A DNA stretch of 64,000 bases from Actinophytocola xinjiangensis (lineage in GTDB: Bacteria > Actinomycetota > Actinomycetes > Mycobacteriales > Pseudonocardiaceae): contig NZ_MSIF01000006.1 in assembly GCF_001921215.1 (NCBI RefSeq), positions 248,001 to 312,000 of the forward strand, written 5' to 3'. Every line of letters starts with the position of its first letter. Position 1 is the stretch's first letter. This document shows positions 16,860-25,458 of this stretch, in pieces. The notes below the pieces were generated by a model. The model saw only the letters and a program-made list of their open reading frames with translations, had not been told where the DNA came from and made no database searches. Position numbers and translations under genes: made by a program.

Positions 16860-19305
16860 CGCGACCGTCGTAGCGCCACCGCCAGGAGCCGCGCTCGACG
16901 AACTCGGTCGCCGCCGCGAGGTCGGTGAGCCGTTGGTTCAGTTCGGCGATGGCGCGGCGGGCCTGGTCGGCCACCGGCCGGTAGCCGGTCTCGACCGCGG
17001 CCTGGAACAGGGTGCGGGCCTGGTCGGTGTCACCCTGGTCCGCCTCCAGCCAGGCGAGGTTGAACAGCCCGCGCGCGACCGGCTCGTCGACGCCACAGCC
17101 GATCGCCTCACGGTAGGCGCGGCGGGCCTCGTCGGTCTCGCCGAGTTCGTCCGCCACCACTCCGAGGTTGTGCCTGGCCATCTCGGTGATCGTCGGGTGG
17201 CCGGTGGCGGCGGCCAGTTCATAGCAGTGGCGGGCGGCGTGGAGACTGCCAAGACCGCCCTCCAGCAGTCCGAGGTCGTAGAGGGCGTTCGGGTACACGT
17301 CGGGGCGGCCGGTGTCGATGGCCCGGAGGAACCAGCGACGTGCCTGCGCCGGATCGTCGGCGGAGGCGATGGTGCCGAGTCGGTGCAGCGAGTGCGCGGC
17401 CGCGTCGGGGTCACCGGAGTCGACGGCCCGGAGGAACCAGCTCCTGGCCCGCGCCGTGCGGCCCGCCGACAGGTCCACCTCGCCCAGCCAGCGCATGCTC
17501 GACGGCACCATCGTCGGATGTCCTGACGTGAGCGCGCGCTGGAGAGGTTCGCGCGCACGGGTCAGGTTGCCGGCCTGGTGTTCCAGTTGCCCCAACAGGT
17601 TCAGTGCCCTCGGGGTCGCTTGCGCCTCGCCGGAGGCGATCGCCCGGCCAAGCCACTCGCGCGCCTGCTCGACCTCCCCTCGGCGCATCGCGTGATCGCC
17701 GAGCACCAGCATCGCCTTCGGGGCGAACACCGGGTGACCGGTGCCGATGGCCAGCCGCAGCCAGTGCACGGCCCCATCCGTGTCGCCCTGGTCCCTGGCG
17801 ATCAGGCCGACGCAGTACGTCGCCCGCGCGGCGGTGTCCGGCTCGCGGGCCTCGATGGTGCGCAGGTACCAGTGACGTGCCCGGTCGAGGTCACCGACCC
17901 GGAACTCCAGGGTCGCGAGGCCGTACAGGGCGTTCGGGGACACGACCGGGTCCCCGGACCCGGCCGCCCTCTCGTACCAGTGACGTGCCGGCTCCACGTC
18001 GTCGTTGGCGTTGAGCCATTCCGCGATGGTGACCACGACCTGGGCGTCCAGCGCCGCATCGGGCACGGTGCGCAGCAGGGCATAGGCGTGCGCCGGGTCG
18101 GAGCGGTCGAGGGCGACGAGGCCGAGGTGGCGACGGTCGTCCTCGGACAACGCGTGTTCGGCGTGGTCCCACAGCGCGTCGCTGACCGGGTCGCCGGTGA
18201 CGGCGGCCAGCAGCGGGTGCGGGACGTAGTGGTCGCGGATGCGCTCGACCAGCGGCGGCCGGTGGGCCCGGGCGGCCTTCAGTGCCCGGGCCAAGCCGCT
18301 CGGGCCGAGCTTGTCGGTGCCGGCGATCTCGCGGCGGTAGCGGTCGTGGAGGTCGGCGAGGTCCCGGCGCCGCAGGCGGGTCGGGACACCGGCCCGGTGC
18401 CAGTCGGTGACCGCCCGCAACAGAGCCACCCGGTCGACACCGTCCTCGCCGGTGGGTCGCAGCAGCTGGTCGAGTTCGTCGAGGGTGACCAGCAGGCGGC
18501 CGAGCAACAGTGGGGCGCCGGCGTCGATCGCCGGGGCGAGCTCGCGGTAGGCAGGGGCGGCGCGCAGTCGGGCGCGTTCGTCGGTGGACAGCACGTCGAG
18601 TTCGACGACCGCCGCGTCCTCGCGCAGCACCCGGGCCAGATGCTGTGGCACGGAGAACCCGGTGACCTGGGCGGTGTGGCAGGGCAGGCACAGGCGCAGG
18701 CCGGCCGGCAGCCGGTCGACGAGGTCGTGGTCGAGTTCGGCGAGGTGGGCGGCGGTGATCTCGTCGAGCCACAGCACCGCGCCGGGACCGCCGGCCCACC
18801 GGCGCGCGTCATCGATCAGGTCGGCGAGCCGCTGTCGGGGATCGGGCCGGTACACCAGAACCCGATGGCCGGCCAGCACGGCCGTCGCGGCGCGGGCCAG
18901 AGTGCGGGTGGTGCCGGCGAGTTTCTGGCCGTGCACCACGACGACGCGGCGGCGGTCGTCGCCGAGGGCCTGTTCGAGCCGGGTGTCGACCGCTCGGGCG
19001 ACGTAGGGTGACGCGCCGCGCCGACCGAAGCGGGTCGGGTGGACCCCGAGGTCCTCCGCGGAGACGTCAGCGAGCAGCGGCGGCCGGCCACGGCGATCGC
19101 ACAGGCGCAACGCGATCGCGGGCGCGGGCCGGGTGAGAATGTCGGTGACCGAGGCGCCGGTCACCGCCAGCACCAGCGACACCGGGATCCACGGCCAGCT
19201 CCAGACCCCACCGGCGAGAATCTGGTTGGCGGCCACGGCGATCGCGACGGACAGGGTCGCGGACAGCAGGACCAGCGGCCAGCGCCATCGGCTCATGGCC
19301 GACAT
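16840..19305 (-). CDS. STAND-like TPR-repeat membrane protein
   Basis: An 821-residue protein with two N-terminal transmembrane helices (about 9-31 and 38-58), a P-loop-like domain and a long C-terminal array of Sel1/TPR units of about 37 residues (ARHWYERAAGSGDPVV, ARSWFLRAVDSGDPDA). The Walker A position reads HGQKLAGTTRT (about 125-135) and lacks the catalytic lysine, while a Walker B-like GAVLWLDEI (about 165-173) is kept. ATP hydrolysis is therefore doubtful. The architecture recalls signal-transducing STAND NTPases. The last 20 bp overlap the convergent AAA+ gene. Function unknown. Confidence 0.7.
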   Translation of the reverse strand: MSAMSRWRWPLVLLSATLSVAIAVAANQILAGGVWSWPWIPVSLVLAVTGASVTDILTRPAPAIALRLCDRRGRPPLLADVSAEDLGVHPTRFGRRGASPYVARAVDTRLEQALGDDRRRVVVVHGQKLAGTTRTLARAATAVLAGHRVLVYRPDPRQRLADLIDDARRWAGGPGAVLWLDEITAAHLAELDHDLVDRLPAGLRLCLPCHTAQVTGFSVPQHLARVLREDAAVVELDVLSTDERARLRAAPAYRELAPAIDAGAPLLLGRLLVTLDELDQLLRPTGEDGVDRVALLRAVTDWHRAGVPTRLRRRDLADLHDRYRREIAGTDKLGPSGLARALKAARAHRPPLVERIRDHYVPHPLLAAVTGDPVSDALWDHAEHALSEDDRRHLGLVALDRSDPAHAYALLRTVPDAALDAQVVVTIAEWLNANDDVEPARHWYERAAGSGDPVVSPNALYGLATLEFRVGDLDRARHWYLRTIEAREPDTAARATYCVGLIARDQGDTDGAVHWLRLAIGTGHPVFAPKAMLVLGDHAMRRGEVEQAREWLGRAIASGEAQATPRALNLLGQLEHQAGNLTRAREPLQRALTSGHPTMVPSSMRWLGEVDLSAGRTARARSWFLRAVDSGDPDAAAHSLHRLGTIASADDPAQARRWFLRAIDTGRPDVYPNALYDLGLLEGGLGSLHAARHCYELAAATGHPTITEMARHNLGVVADELGETDEARRAYREAIGCGVDEPVARGLFNLAWLEADQGDTDQARTLFQAAVETGYRPVADQARRAIAELNQRLTDLAAATEFVERGSWRWRYDGRASGGAS

Positions 19306-19338
19306 TCTCGGCCCACCGCGCCACGGCGGGCCGGTGGG

Positions 19339-20238
19339 TCAGTTGTCTGGCTGTTGCTCGGCGAGGAAACGTTCGAACTCGGCGGCCAGCTCGTCCGCGC
19401 TGGGGACCGCCTCGCCCTCGCCGACCAGAAGGTTCTGGGAGGACTCGGTGAACGCGTCGTACTGGCGTTCCAGGGCGGCGACCACCTCGGCCACCTCGCT
19501 GGACTCGGCGACCTGGCGGGCGATCTCGGCGTCGGCCCTGGTCGCCGCCTCTGGCAGCGCGCCCGACTCGATGACCAGGCCGGTCGACTTGGTCAGGGCC
19601 TCCAGCAGGCCGAGCGCGGCCGGCGGGTAGGTGCCCTGGGCGAGGTAGTGCGGCACGTAGGAGGCGAAGCCCATGGCGTCGTGGCCCGACCGGCCCAGGC
19701 GCAGCTCCAGCAGTGCCGAGAGGTGGCCCGGCACCTGAACCCGGCTGAACGGGGACTTCTCGGTGATCAGCTCGGGGCGGGTGGCGTGGGAGATCACCAC
19801 GAGCCGGCGGGTGTGCGGGACGCCCATCGGGATGCCGTGGAACCCGACGGTCAGCCGCACGCCCCAGCGGTCGATCAGGGCGCGGACGGCCGCGACGACC
19901 GCCTCCCACCGGCGGTCCGGTTCCGGGCCGGTCATCAGCAGGAACGGGGTGCCGGCCGAGTCGTGCAGCAGGCGCACCACGAGTTCGGGGGCGTCGTAGG
20001 ACTCCCAGCGGTCGGTGTCGAAGACCATGGCCGGGCGGCGGGCCCGGTAGTCGAACAGGTCGTCGACGTCGAACCGGGCGACGACCCGGTGCTCGTGGGT
20101 GTTCAGCAGGTGCTCGACGAGTGTCGAACCGGCCGAACCGGCGTCCATGAAGCCGTCGAAGTGGTGCAGCAACACCGCCCCGCTCAGATCCGGGACGTCG
20201 GAGTCGACCTCGAACAACTCCTCCGGGTCCTGCGCCAC
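19339..20238 (-). CDS. PAC2 family protein
   Basis: A 299-residue protein of the proteasome-assembly-chaperone-2-like family found throughout actinobacteria. The PAC2 signature is visible as LLHHFDGFMDAGSAGSTLV near the N-terminus, with TPFLLMTGPEPD, RLVVISHATRPEL and GFASYVPHYLAQGTYPPAAL further on; the C-terminus is an acidic helical tail. The GTG at 20238 is chosen because GGGAGGG lies 6 nt upstream. Its own role is not established in bacteria. It lies 33 bp downstream of nothing on its strand except the STAND-like gene, which it precedes. Confidence 0.85.
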   Translation of the reverse strand: MAQDPEELFEVDSDVPDLSGAVLLHHFDGFMDAGSAGSTLVEHLLNTHEHRVVARFDVDDLFDYRARRPAMVFDTDRWESYDAPELVVRLLHDSAGTPFLLMTGPEPDRRWEAVVAAVRALIDRWGVRLTVGFHGIPMGVPHTRRLVVISHATRPELITEKSPFSRVQVPGHLSALLELRLGRSGHDAMGFASYVPHYLAQGTYPPAALGLLEALTKSTGLVIESGALPEAATRADAEIARQVAESSEVAEVVAALERQYDAFTESSQNLLVGEGEAVPSADELAAEFERFLAEQQPDN

Positions 20239-20349
20239 CACACACCCTCCCAGGTCGTCACGTACTTCCCACGCCTCACACACCCAACGTCGCCGCGGCC
20301 CGGGACATTCCCGCCCGGCCACGGCGTCCGGCGACCATACCCCGCCCGG

Positions 20350-21036
20350 TCAGTGGCCCAGCAGGGCGAGATAGCCGTCGAGGTGCGCGGCGCCGGCCAG
20401 CAGGGCACGGCCCCGGGCGGCCAGCCTGGCCTGCCAGGCGTCGAGGAAGGCGCCCAGCGCGTCCGCGCCACCGGCCTCGTGCAACGACTCCACGAAGTGC
20501 GCGACCTGACGCAGTCGGTAACCGCCACGCCGCAGCTGGGTCGCGATCTCGGCGTCGCGCACGGCCGGCGGGTCGTAGGTGCGGTAGCCGGTCGCCGGGT
20601 CGCGTCCGGGGCGCAGGATGCCCTCGGTCTCCCAGGTACGCAGGGTCGCGGGGTGCACACCGACCCTGCGGGCCAGTTCACCGACGGTCAGCGCGCCGGT
20701 CTGGCGGGGGGTCGTGGTGGACAGGGTGTCCAGGGCGGCGGCGACCTCGGTGCGGGTGGCGCGTTCGGCCAGCAGCGCGGCGTGCGTGGCGTCGAGCAGC
20801 CGGTAGGCGGCGTCGAGGTCGTCGCGGTTGACCGCGCGCAGGATCTCGGTGGCCGTGGCGTGCCCGTGGCCCCGGCGCAGCGCCAGGAACGCCCGCAGGG
20901 CCTGGGCGTGGACGGGCGTGTAGCGGCGGTGGCCGGACCCGCCCCGCACGGCCGGCGGCAGGGCGCCGGCGTCCTCGTAGTTGCGGACCGCCTGGGCGGA
21001 CAACCCGTGCTCGCGGGCGAGGTCGATGGGGCGCAC
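20350..21036 (-). CDS. double-MerR (TioE-type) transcriptional regulator
   Basis: A 228-residue protein with two successive MerR-like winged helices. The first is at residues 1-50 (IDLAREHGLSAQAVRNYEDA), the second at about 114-180 (LTVGELARRVGVHPATLRTW, with its wing RDPATGYRTYDPPA). This layout is that of the TioE family regulators found in antibiotic-resistance loci. The GTG start at 21036 has GGAGG 6 nt upstream. It is divergent from the erythromycin-esterase-family gene across a 120-bp gap rich in GAGGT/ACCTC half-sites, so it probably regulates that gene and itself. The C-terminal helix probably dimerises or binds a ligand. Confidence 0.85.
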   Translation of the reverse strand: MRPIDLAREHGLSAQAVRNYEDAGALPPAVRGGSGHRRYTPVHAQALRAFLALRRGHGHATATEILRAVNRDDLDAAYRLLDATHAALLAERATRTEVAAALDTLSTTTPRQTGALTVGELARRVGVHPATLRTWETEGILRPGRDPATGYRTYDPPAVRDAEIATQLRRGGYRLRQVAHFVESLHEAGGADALGAFLDAWQARLAARGRALLAGAAHLDGYLALLGH

Positions 21037-21041
21037 CGTTC

Positions 21042-21124
21042 ACCTCCGATTGAGGTTTCACGGTACCTCCCCAGGTCATTCGTGGAAAAACCTCACCCGA
21101 ACCTTCAACGATACGGTCGAAGGT
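21042..21124. promoter_or_regulatory. divergent operator region with inverted half-sites
   Basis: The gap between the double-MerR gene and the esterase gene holds ACCTC/GAGGT half-sites near 21043-21055, 21051-21069 and 21091, and a wider inverted repeat ACCTTC (21101-21106) with GAAGGT (21119-21124), 12 nt apart and just upstream of the esterase start. Four half-sites in 80 bp suit a regulator carrying two winged helices. Confidence 0.45.
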
Positions 21125-21156
21125 AGTTCCCCATCGGAGAAGAGAATGGAGTGCCC

Positions 21157-22356
21157 ATGCGTGGGATCGCCCGTCAGGTCGACGACCCGACCGGCCTCGG
21201 CCGGGTCGTCGACGATCTGCTCGCCGCGAGGGCCGAACCGCCCGTCGTGCTCGGTCTCGGCGAGCCGACCCACGGGATCGCGGCGTTCCCGTTGCTGCGC
21301 AACGAACTCCTCGGCCACCTGGCCGGCCGGGGGTTCCGGTCGGTCGCCCTGGAGAGCGACCACTTCGCCGCCTCGGTCGTCAACGACCACGTCACCGGCG
21401 GGCCAGGCGAGATCGACGAGGTGCTGGCGACCGGGTTCAGCCACGGCTTCGGTGCCGTCCCGGGGAACCGGGAACTGGTTGAGTGGCTGCGCGAGCACAA
21501 CGCCGGCCGGCCGCCCGCCGACCAGGTCCGCTTCCACGGCTTCGACGCCCCGCTGGAGACCTTCAGCGTGCCCAGCCCCCGGCGCGCGCTGTCCGCGGTC
21601 CGCGACCACCTGCCGGCCGCCCTGCGCCCCGCGTCGGCCGGTGACCTCGACGCGCTGCTGGGCGAGGACGCGGACTGGACCAACCAGGAGGCCGTGCTCG
21701 ACCCGACGAAGTCCATCGGCGACTCGGCCAACGCGCACGCCCTGGCCGCGGTCGCCGACGACCTGGCCAGCGCGGTGCGTCGCGCCTCGCCCGACCTGGG
21801 CCCGGCCGACCCGGCCGGACACCGGCTGGCGCTCGCGCACGCCCGCACCGCGCTGGGACTGCTGCGCTACCACCGTGTCCTGGCCCGCCCGGCACCCGAC
21901 CGGATCGCGACACTGCTCAGCGTGCGGGCGGAGATGATGGCCGAGAACCTGCTCGACATCGTCGAGCGGGAACGCGGCCGCGGGCCGACGCTGGTGTTCG
22001 CGCACAACGTGCACCTGCAGCGCTCACCGTCGGCGATGGCCGTCGGCGCCGAGAACGCGACCTGGGCCGGCGCCGGCGCGCTGGCCGCGCTGACCCTCGG
22101 CGAGCGGTACGTGTTCGTGGCCTCCGACGCCAACCCGCGCGCCGAGGCCGGCACCCTGCAGGGCGCGCTGGCCGGGGCGACCGACCGGCGGGCGCTGTTC
22201 GCGGTGCCGGACCTGCTCGCCGCGCTCGCGCCCTCGACCACGGCCGGCGAACCGATCCTGCCGGGACACCTGCCGCTCAGGCCAGGGGAACTGGCCGGCG
22301 CCGACGCGGTGATCTTCGTCGCCGACACCGACGGCACGCGGCATCAGTACTGGTAG
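21157..22356 (+). CDS. erythromycin esterase family protein
   Basis: A 399-residue EreA/EreB-family hydrolase. The catalytic EPTHG is at Glu36 to Gly40 (EreB uses Glu43 and His46 with the same spacing), VALESDHF follows at about 65, GFDAPLE at about 128, and FAHNVHLQR near 285 supplies the second conserved histidine. Related members are not all macrolide esterases, so resistance is not proven. ATG 21157 has GGAG (21148-21151) 5 nt upstream; a GTG at 21151 would add two residues. It is likely controlled by the divergent double-MerR protein. Its last 13 bp overlap the convergent lipoprotein gene. Confidence 0.85.
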   Translation: MRGIARQVDDPTGLGRVVDDLLAARAEPPVVLGLGEPTHGIAAFPLLRNELLGHLAGRGFRSVALESDHFAASVVNDHVTGGPGEIDEVLATGFSHGFGAVPGNRELVEWLREHNAGRPPADQVRFHGFDAPLETFSVPSPRRALSAVRDHLPAALRPASAGDLDALLGEDADWTNQEAVLDPTKSIGDSANAHALAAVADDLASAVRRASPDLGPADPAGHRLALAHARTALGLLRYHRVLARPAPDRIATLLSVRAEMMAENLLDIVERERGRGPTLVFAHNVHLQRSPSAMAVGAENATWAGAGALAALTLGERYVFVASDANPRAEAGTLQGALAGATDRRALFAVPDLLAALAPSTTAGEPILPGHLPLRPGELAGADAVIFVADTDGTRHQYW

Positions 22357-23495
22357 GAGGCGATGACGCCGCGCGCGTAGGCGTCGGGCGGCAACGCGGG
22401 CGACACGCCGACCGCGCCGCCGGCCCAGATCTCGCGGGTGCCCGGCACGAGTTCCAGGTCGTGCACCTGGAGGTGCTGGCGACGGTCCTCGTCGGTGACC
22501 GCGTCGGTGCGGCCGGGGACCGGTTCGGGGTCGGCGATCACGGCCAGGTCCCCTGTGCCGGTGCGGTGCTGCTCGGCGCCGTGCACGCTGGCCAGCACGA
22601 ACCCGCCGTCGCCGTCGACGGTGCCCAGCAGGGCGGACTCGGCGGGCATCAGGTCGGCCGAGTCGTCGACCGTGTCGGGGACCTCCCGCCACGCCGACCC
22701 GTCCCAGTGCGCGACGAACGGCGACACGGCCTCGCCGGTGGTCAGGTAGCCGAAGGCCCACACGTCCTCGGGGCCCAGCGCCACCAGGTCGCCGATCCGG
22801 CCGCCCTCGACCGCCAGCCGTCGCGGGAGTGGCACCGGTCGCCAGCCGTCACCGTCGAACCGCACCACCGCCGGCCGGCCGTCGTCGGTCCCGGCGGCCC
22901 AGACGTCGTCCGGACCGCTGGCGGCGACGTGGTCGAGGTAGTCGGCGGGCGCCGGGAACTGGCGCCATTCCCGACCGTCCCAGTGGTGGGCGATGGCGAC
23001 GGGGCTCGATGACGCGTCGAGCGCCCACACGTCGTCGGGGGCCACGGCCACGGCGTCGCGCAGGGTGAACCCGGTCGGGACGCGCCGCCACTCGCGGCCG
23101 TTCCAGCGCAGCGCCCCCAGGTCCGGGGAGGCGGCGATCTCGTCGGCGGCGAGTTGGCCGAACAGCCAGACGTCGTCCGGGCCCGACGCGGTCAGCCGCG
23201 TGAACTCCGCTCCGCCCTCGTGGCGCAGCGCCGGATGGTCAGGAGCGGGCCCCCAGTCCGCGCCGTCGCGTCGCAGCAGGGCGAAGGCCGGGTCGCCGTC
23301 CCCGCTCCCGGTCTCGAACGCGATGGCCCAGCCGTCGTCACGACCCAGTGGCAGCACGTCCACCACCACCATCGACCGCGACTCGCTGACGTGGTCGAGC
23401 CGCCAGCGGGGCTCGGTCGGGGCGGCCAGGTCCTCGGACCCGCCGCCGCAGCCGGCCGTCAGCAGACACAGGGCCAGACCCGCTCTCCGCAACAC
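22344..23495 (-). CDS. exported lipoprotein with Kelch/propeller-like repeats
   Basis: A 383-residue protein with a lipoprotein signal: RRAGLALCLLTAGC, lipobox LTAGC, then a GGGSED linker. The rest repeats a strand pattern, GPDDVWLFG, APDDVWALD, GPDDVWAAG and GPEDVWAFG, each followed by a W.G..W(R) element (WNGREWRRVP, WDGREWRQFP, FDGDGWRPVP, WDGSAWREVP), a propeller-type surface protein. Function unknown. The GTG at 23495 is the only start that keeps the signal peptide intact; there is no Shine-Dalgarno, and GATGCT lies 6 nt upstream. Confidence 0.7.
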   Translation of the reverse strand: MLRRAGLALCLLTAGCGGGSEDLAAPTEPRWRLDHVSESRSMVVVDVLPLGRDDGWAIAFETGSGDGDPAFALLRRDGADWGPAPDHPALRHEGGAEFTRLTASGPDDVWLFGQLAADEIAASPDLGALRWNGREWRRVPTGFTLRDAVAVAPDDVWALDASSSPVAIAHHWDGREWRQFPAPADYLDHVAASGPDDVWAAGTDDGRPAVVRFDGDGWRPVPLPRRLAVEGGRIGDLVALGPEDVWAFGYLTTGEAVSPFVAHWDGSAWREVPDTVDDSADLMPAESALLGTVDGDGGFVLASVHGAEQHRTGTGDLAVIADPEPVPGRTDAVTDEDRRQHLQVHDLELVPGTREIWAGGAVGVSPALPPDAYARGVIASYQY

Positions 23496-23538
23496 CCGCC
23501 CAGCATCGCCGACGTGGCCGGGGACCGGTCCCCCGGGC

Positions 23539-25323
23539 TCACGCCCCGCAGCGGCCACCGAACACGTCGGCCCGGCCGTCGCCGGTCAGGTCGGCGAGCG
23601 CCAGCGTCGAGGACGGGCAGGTCGCGCGGGCCAGCGGGGTCCACGAGGTTCGCGCGCCCGAGGAGTAGAACCACTGGGTGCTGTCGGTGCGGAACACGTC
23701 GGTGCGGCCGTCGCCGTCGAGGTCGCCGAACATGAGCGCCGACGCCGCGTAGCCCGAGGTCGCCAGCGGGGACCACCGCTCCCGGCCGGCCGAGGAGAAC
23801 TGCCACCGGTCGCCGACCAGCGCGAACACGTCGGTACGGCCGTCGCCGTCGAAGTCGCCGAAGCCCAGCGAGCCCAGCGGCAGGGTGGCCGAGGTCAGCG
23901 GGGTCCACGCGGTCCGGCCGCCGGCCGAGTAGTACCACCGGGAACCGTTGGTGCGGAACACGTCCGTGCGGCCGTCGCCGTCGAAGTCCCCGAACCGCAG
24001 GTCGGCCAGGCCGTAGCCGGAGGTGTTCAGCGTCTGCCACGCTCCCCGGCCGCCCGGGGAGAACAGCCACTCCCCGCCGGAGGCGGTGAACACGTCGGTA
24101 CGGCCGTCGCCGTCGAAGTCGCCGAAGCGCAGCGCGGCGCGGGTCGTGCCGGAGGTCGTCAGCGGCACCCAGCGACCCACGCCGCCCGGCGAGAAGTACC
24201 AGCGGTGGCCGGTCGCGCGGAACACGTCGTCGCGGCCGTCCCCGTCGAAGTCGCCGAAGCCGACCTCGGCCGCGTCGAAGGTGTAGGGCGCCAGCGACTG
24301 CCAGGAGCCGGTGCCGCCGCTGGAGACCTGCCAGGCCACCAGGCGGCGGGTGCCCTGGACGTGGCAGTTGCCGGTGGTCGTGGCGTAGGTGTTGGTGCCT
24401 ACCGTGAGGTTGCCGGTGAAGTGCAGTTGGCGTGTGGCGGTCGACGCCCCGGTGTGTGCGAAGCAGTTGCGGGTGACCGTGGCCGTGGTGGCCGGCCGGC
24501 CACGGACCACGACCGCCGGCTGGGCGCTGGAGCGGAAGCTGTTGTTGTTGATGTGGATGACGTCCCCGGCGTAGGGGGCGCCGTTGCCCAGCGCCTCGTT
24601 CTCGCCGTGCATGTCGAAGCCGTGGGAGCGGGCGTTGTCGATCACGAGGTTGTAGCGGGCCTCGTACCGCTGGGTGCGCAGGCCGTTGCCGGCGATGGCG
24701 TGCCGGTTCTGCTCGAACCGGTTGAACTCGATGATCGCGCTGGAACTGTTGTACAGCACCACCCCGTAGCCAAGGCCGGTGCGCCGGTTGTGGTGGATGT
24801 CGTTGTTGGCGACGCGCGCCTCGATGGAGTCGCCGAGGTACACCGCGCCGTGCGACCAGCCGGAGAGCTCGTTGTTGTCCACCGTCAGGTCCGAGGTCTC
24901 CAGCGCCTCGATGCCGCGCGAGTTGTCGTACTGGTAGGCGTTGTCGCGGATCTCGGTGTCCGGGCCGCGCAGCCGCAGTCCGGTGATCCGCACCCCGCTG
25001 CCCCTTGGCGAGAACTGCGCCCACGCCTCGCGGTCACCGAGGTCGAGTTCGGTGTTGTACAGCAGGGCGCCCGACGAGCCGCCGCTGCCGCGATCGCTGG
25101 CCAGGGTGACCCCGGCGGGGATGACGATCCGCTTGAGGCCGGTGAGGTTGATCGACGCGGTGCCGGCGACGGTCACCGTGTCCCCCGCCGTGGCGCCGGC
25201 CAGCGCGGCCAGCAGTTCGTCCCTGGTGTCCACCGTGACGTCGCTCGTGAGCTCGTCGGCCGTGGCGGGAGCCGGTGACATCACCAGCACCACCCCGGCG
25301 AGGACCGCACCCAGCCGTCGCAT
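23539..25323 (-). CDS. secreted beta-helix protein with six FG-GAP repeats
   Basis: A 594-residue exported protein. Signal peptide MRRLGAVLAGVVLVMSPAPA, then a right-handed parallel beta-helix (about 30-330) of the pectate-lyase/polysaccharide-lyase type (ITGLRLRGPDTEIRDNAY, DLTVDNNELSG, NNDIHHN). The C-terminus is six FG-GAP/VCBS repeats, each with a calcium-loop DFDGDGRTD and a following W.F(Y)SPGG strand. The DNA for these repeats has a strict 132-bp period. It may bind or cleave a polysaccharide outside the cell; no catalytic residues can be assigned. ATG 25323 has GGGAGG upstream. Confidence 0.85.
   Translation of the reverse strand: MRRLGAVLAGVVLVMSPAPATADELTSDVTVDTRDELLAALAGATAGDTVTVAGTASINLTGLKRIVIPAGVTLASDRGSGGSSGALLYNTELDLGDREAWAQFSPRGSGVRITGLRLRGPDTEIRDNAYQYDNSRGIEALETSDLTVDNNELSGWSHGAVYLGDSIEARVANNDIHHNRRTGLGYGVVLYNSSSAIIEFNRFEQNRHAIAGNGLRTQRYEARYNLVIDNARSHGFDMHGENEALGNGAPYAGDVIHINNNSFRSSAQPAVVVRGRPATTATVTRNCFAHTGASTATRQLHFTGNLTVGTNTYATTTGNCHVQGTRRLVAWQVSSGGTGSWQSLAPYTFDAAEVGFGDFDGDGRDDVFRATGHRWYFSPGGVGRWVPLTTSGTTRAALRFGDFDGDGRTDVFTASGGEWLFSPGGRGAWQTLNTSGYGLADLRFGDFDGDGRTDVFRTNGSRWYYSAGGRTAWTPLTSATLPLGSLGFGDFDGDGRTDVFALVGDRWQFSSAGRERWSPLATSGYAASALMFGDLDGDGRTDVFRTDSTQWFYSSGARTSWTPLARATCPSSTLALADLTGDGRADVFGGRCGA
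23560..24310 (-). repeat. 132-bp tandem DNA repeat encoding FG-GAP units
   Basis: The motif GCCGTCGCCGTC or a close variant recurs at 23575, 23707, 23839, 23971, 24103 and 24235, exactly 132 bp (44 codons) apart. All copies lie inside the FG-GAP region of the beta-helix gene and encode its GDFDGDGR loops. Confidence 0.85.
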
Positions 25324-25422
25324 GACCGCCTCCCGTGATCATCCCGTGGTCGTGCGACATCGAACCACAGCGGGGGCGCCGACAGTAGGGACCGGCGGCG
25401 GCCAACACCGTCTCATGTAGAG

Positions 25423-25436
25423 TGAACATCGGTTCA
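25423..25436. promoter_or_regulatory. TetR autoregulatory operator
   Basis: TGAAC-ATCG-GTTCA is a perfect 5+4+5 palindrome. It overlaps the last base of a -10-like TAGAGT (25418-25423) and covers the expected transcription start of the TetR gene, which suggests autorepression. Confidence 0.55.
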
Positions 25437-25458
25437 TTCAAAGACCGGAGGTGGACGG

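Noticed and set aside
23560-24310. CRISPR-like periodic DNA
   Set aside because: The 132-bp periodic repeats are in frame and encode FG-GAP units; no spacers and no cas genes are seen.
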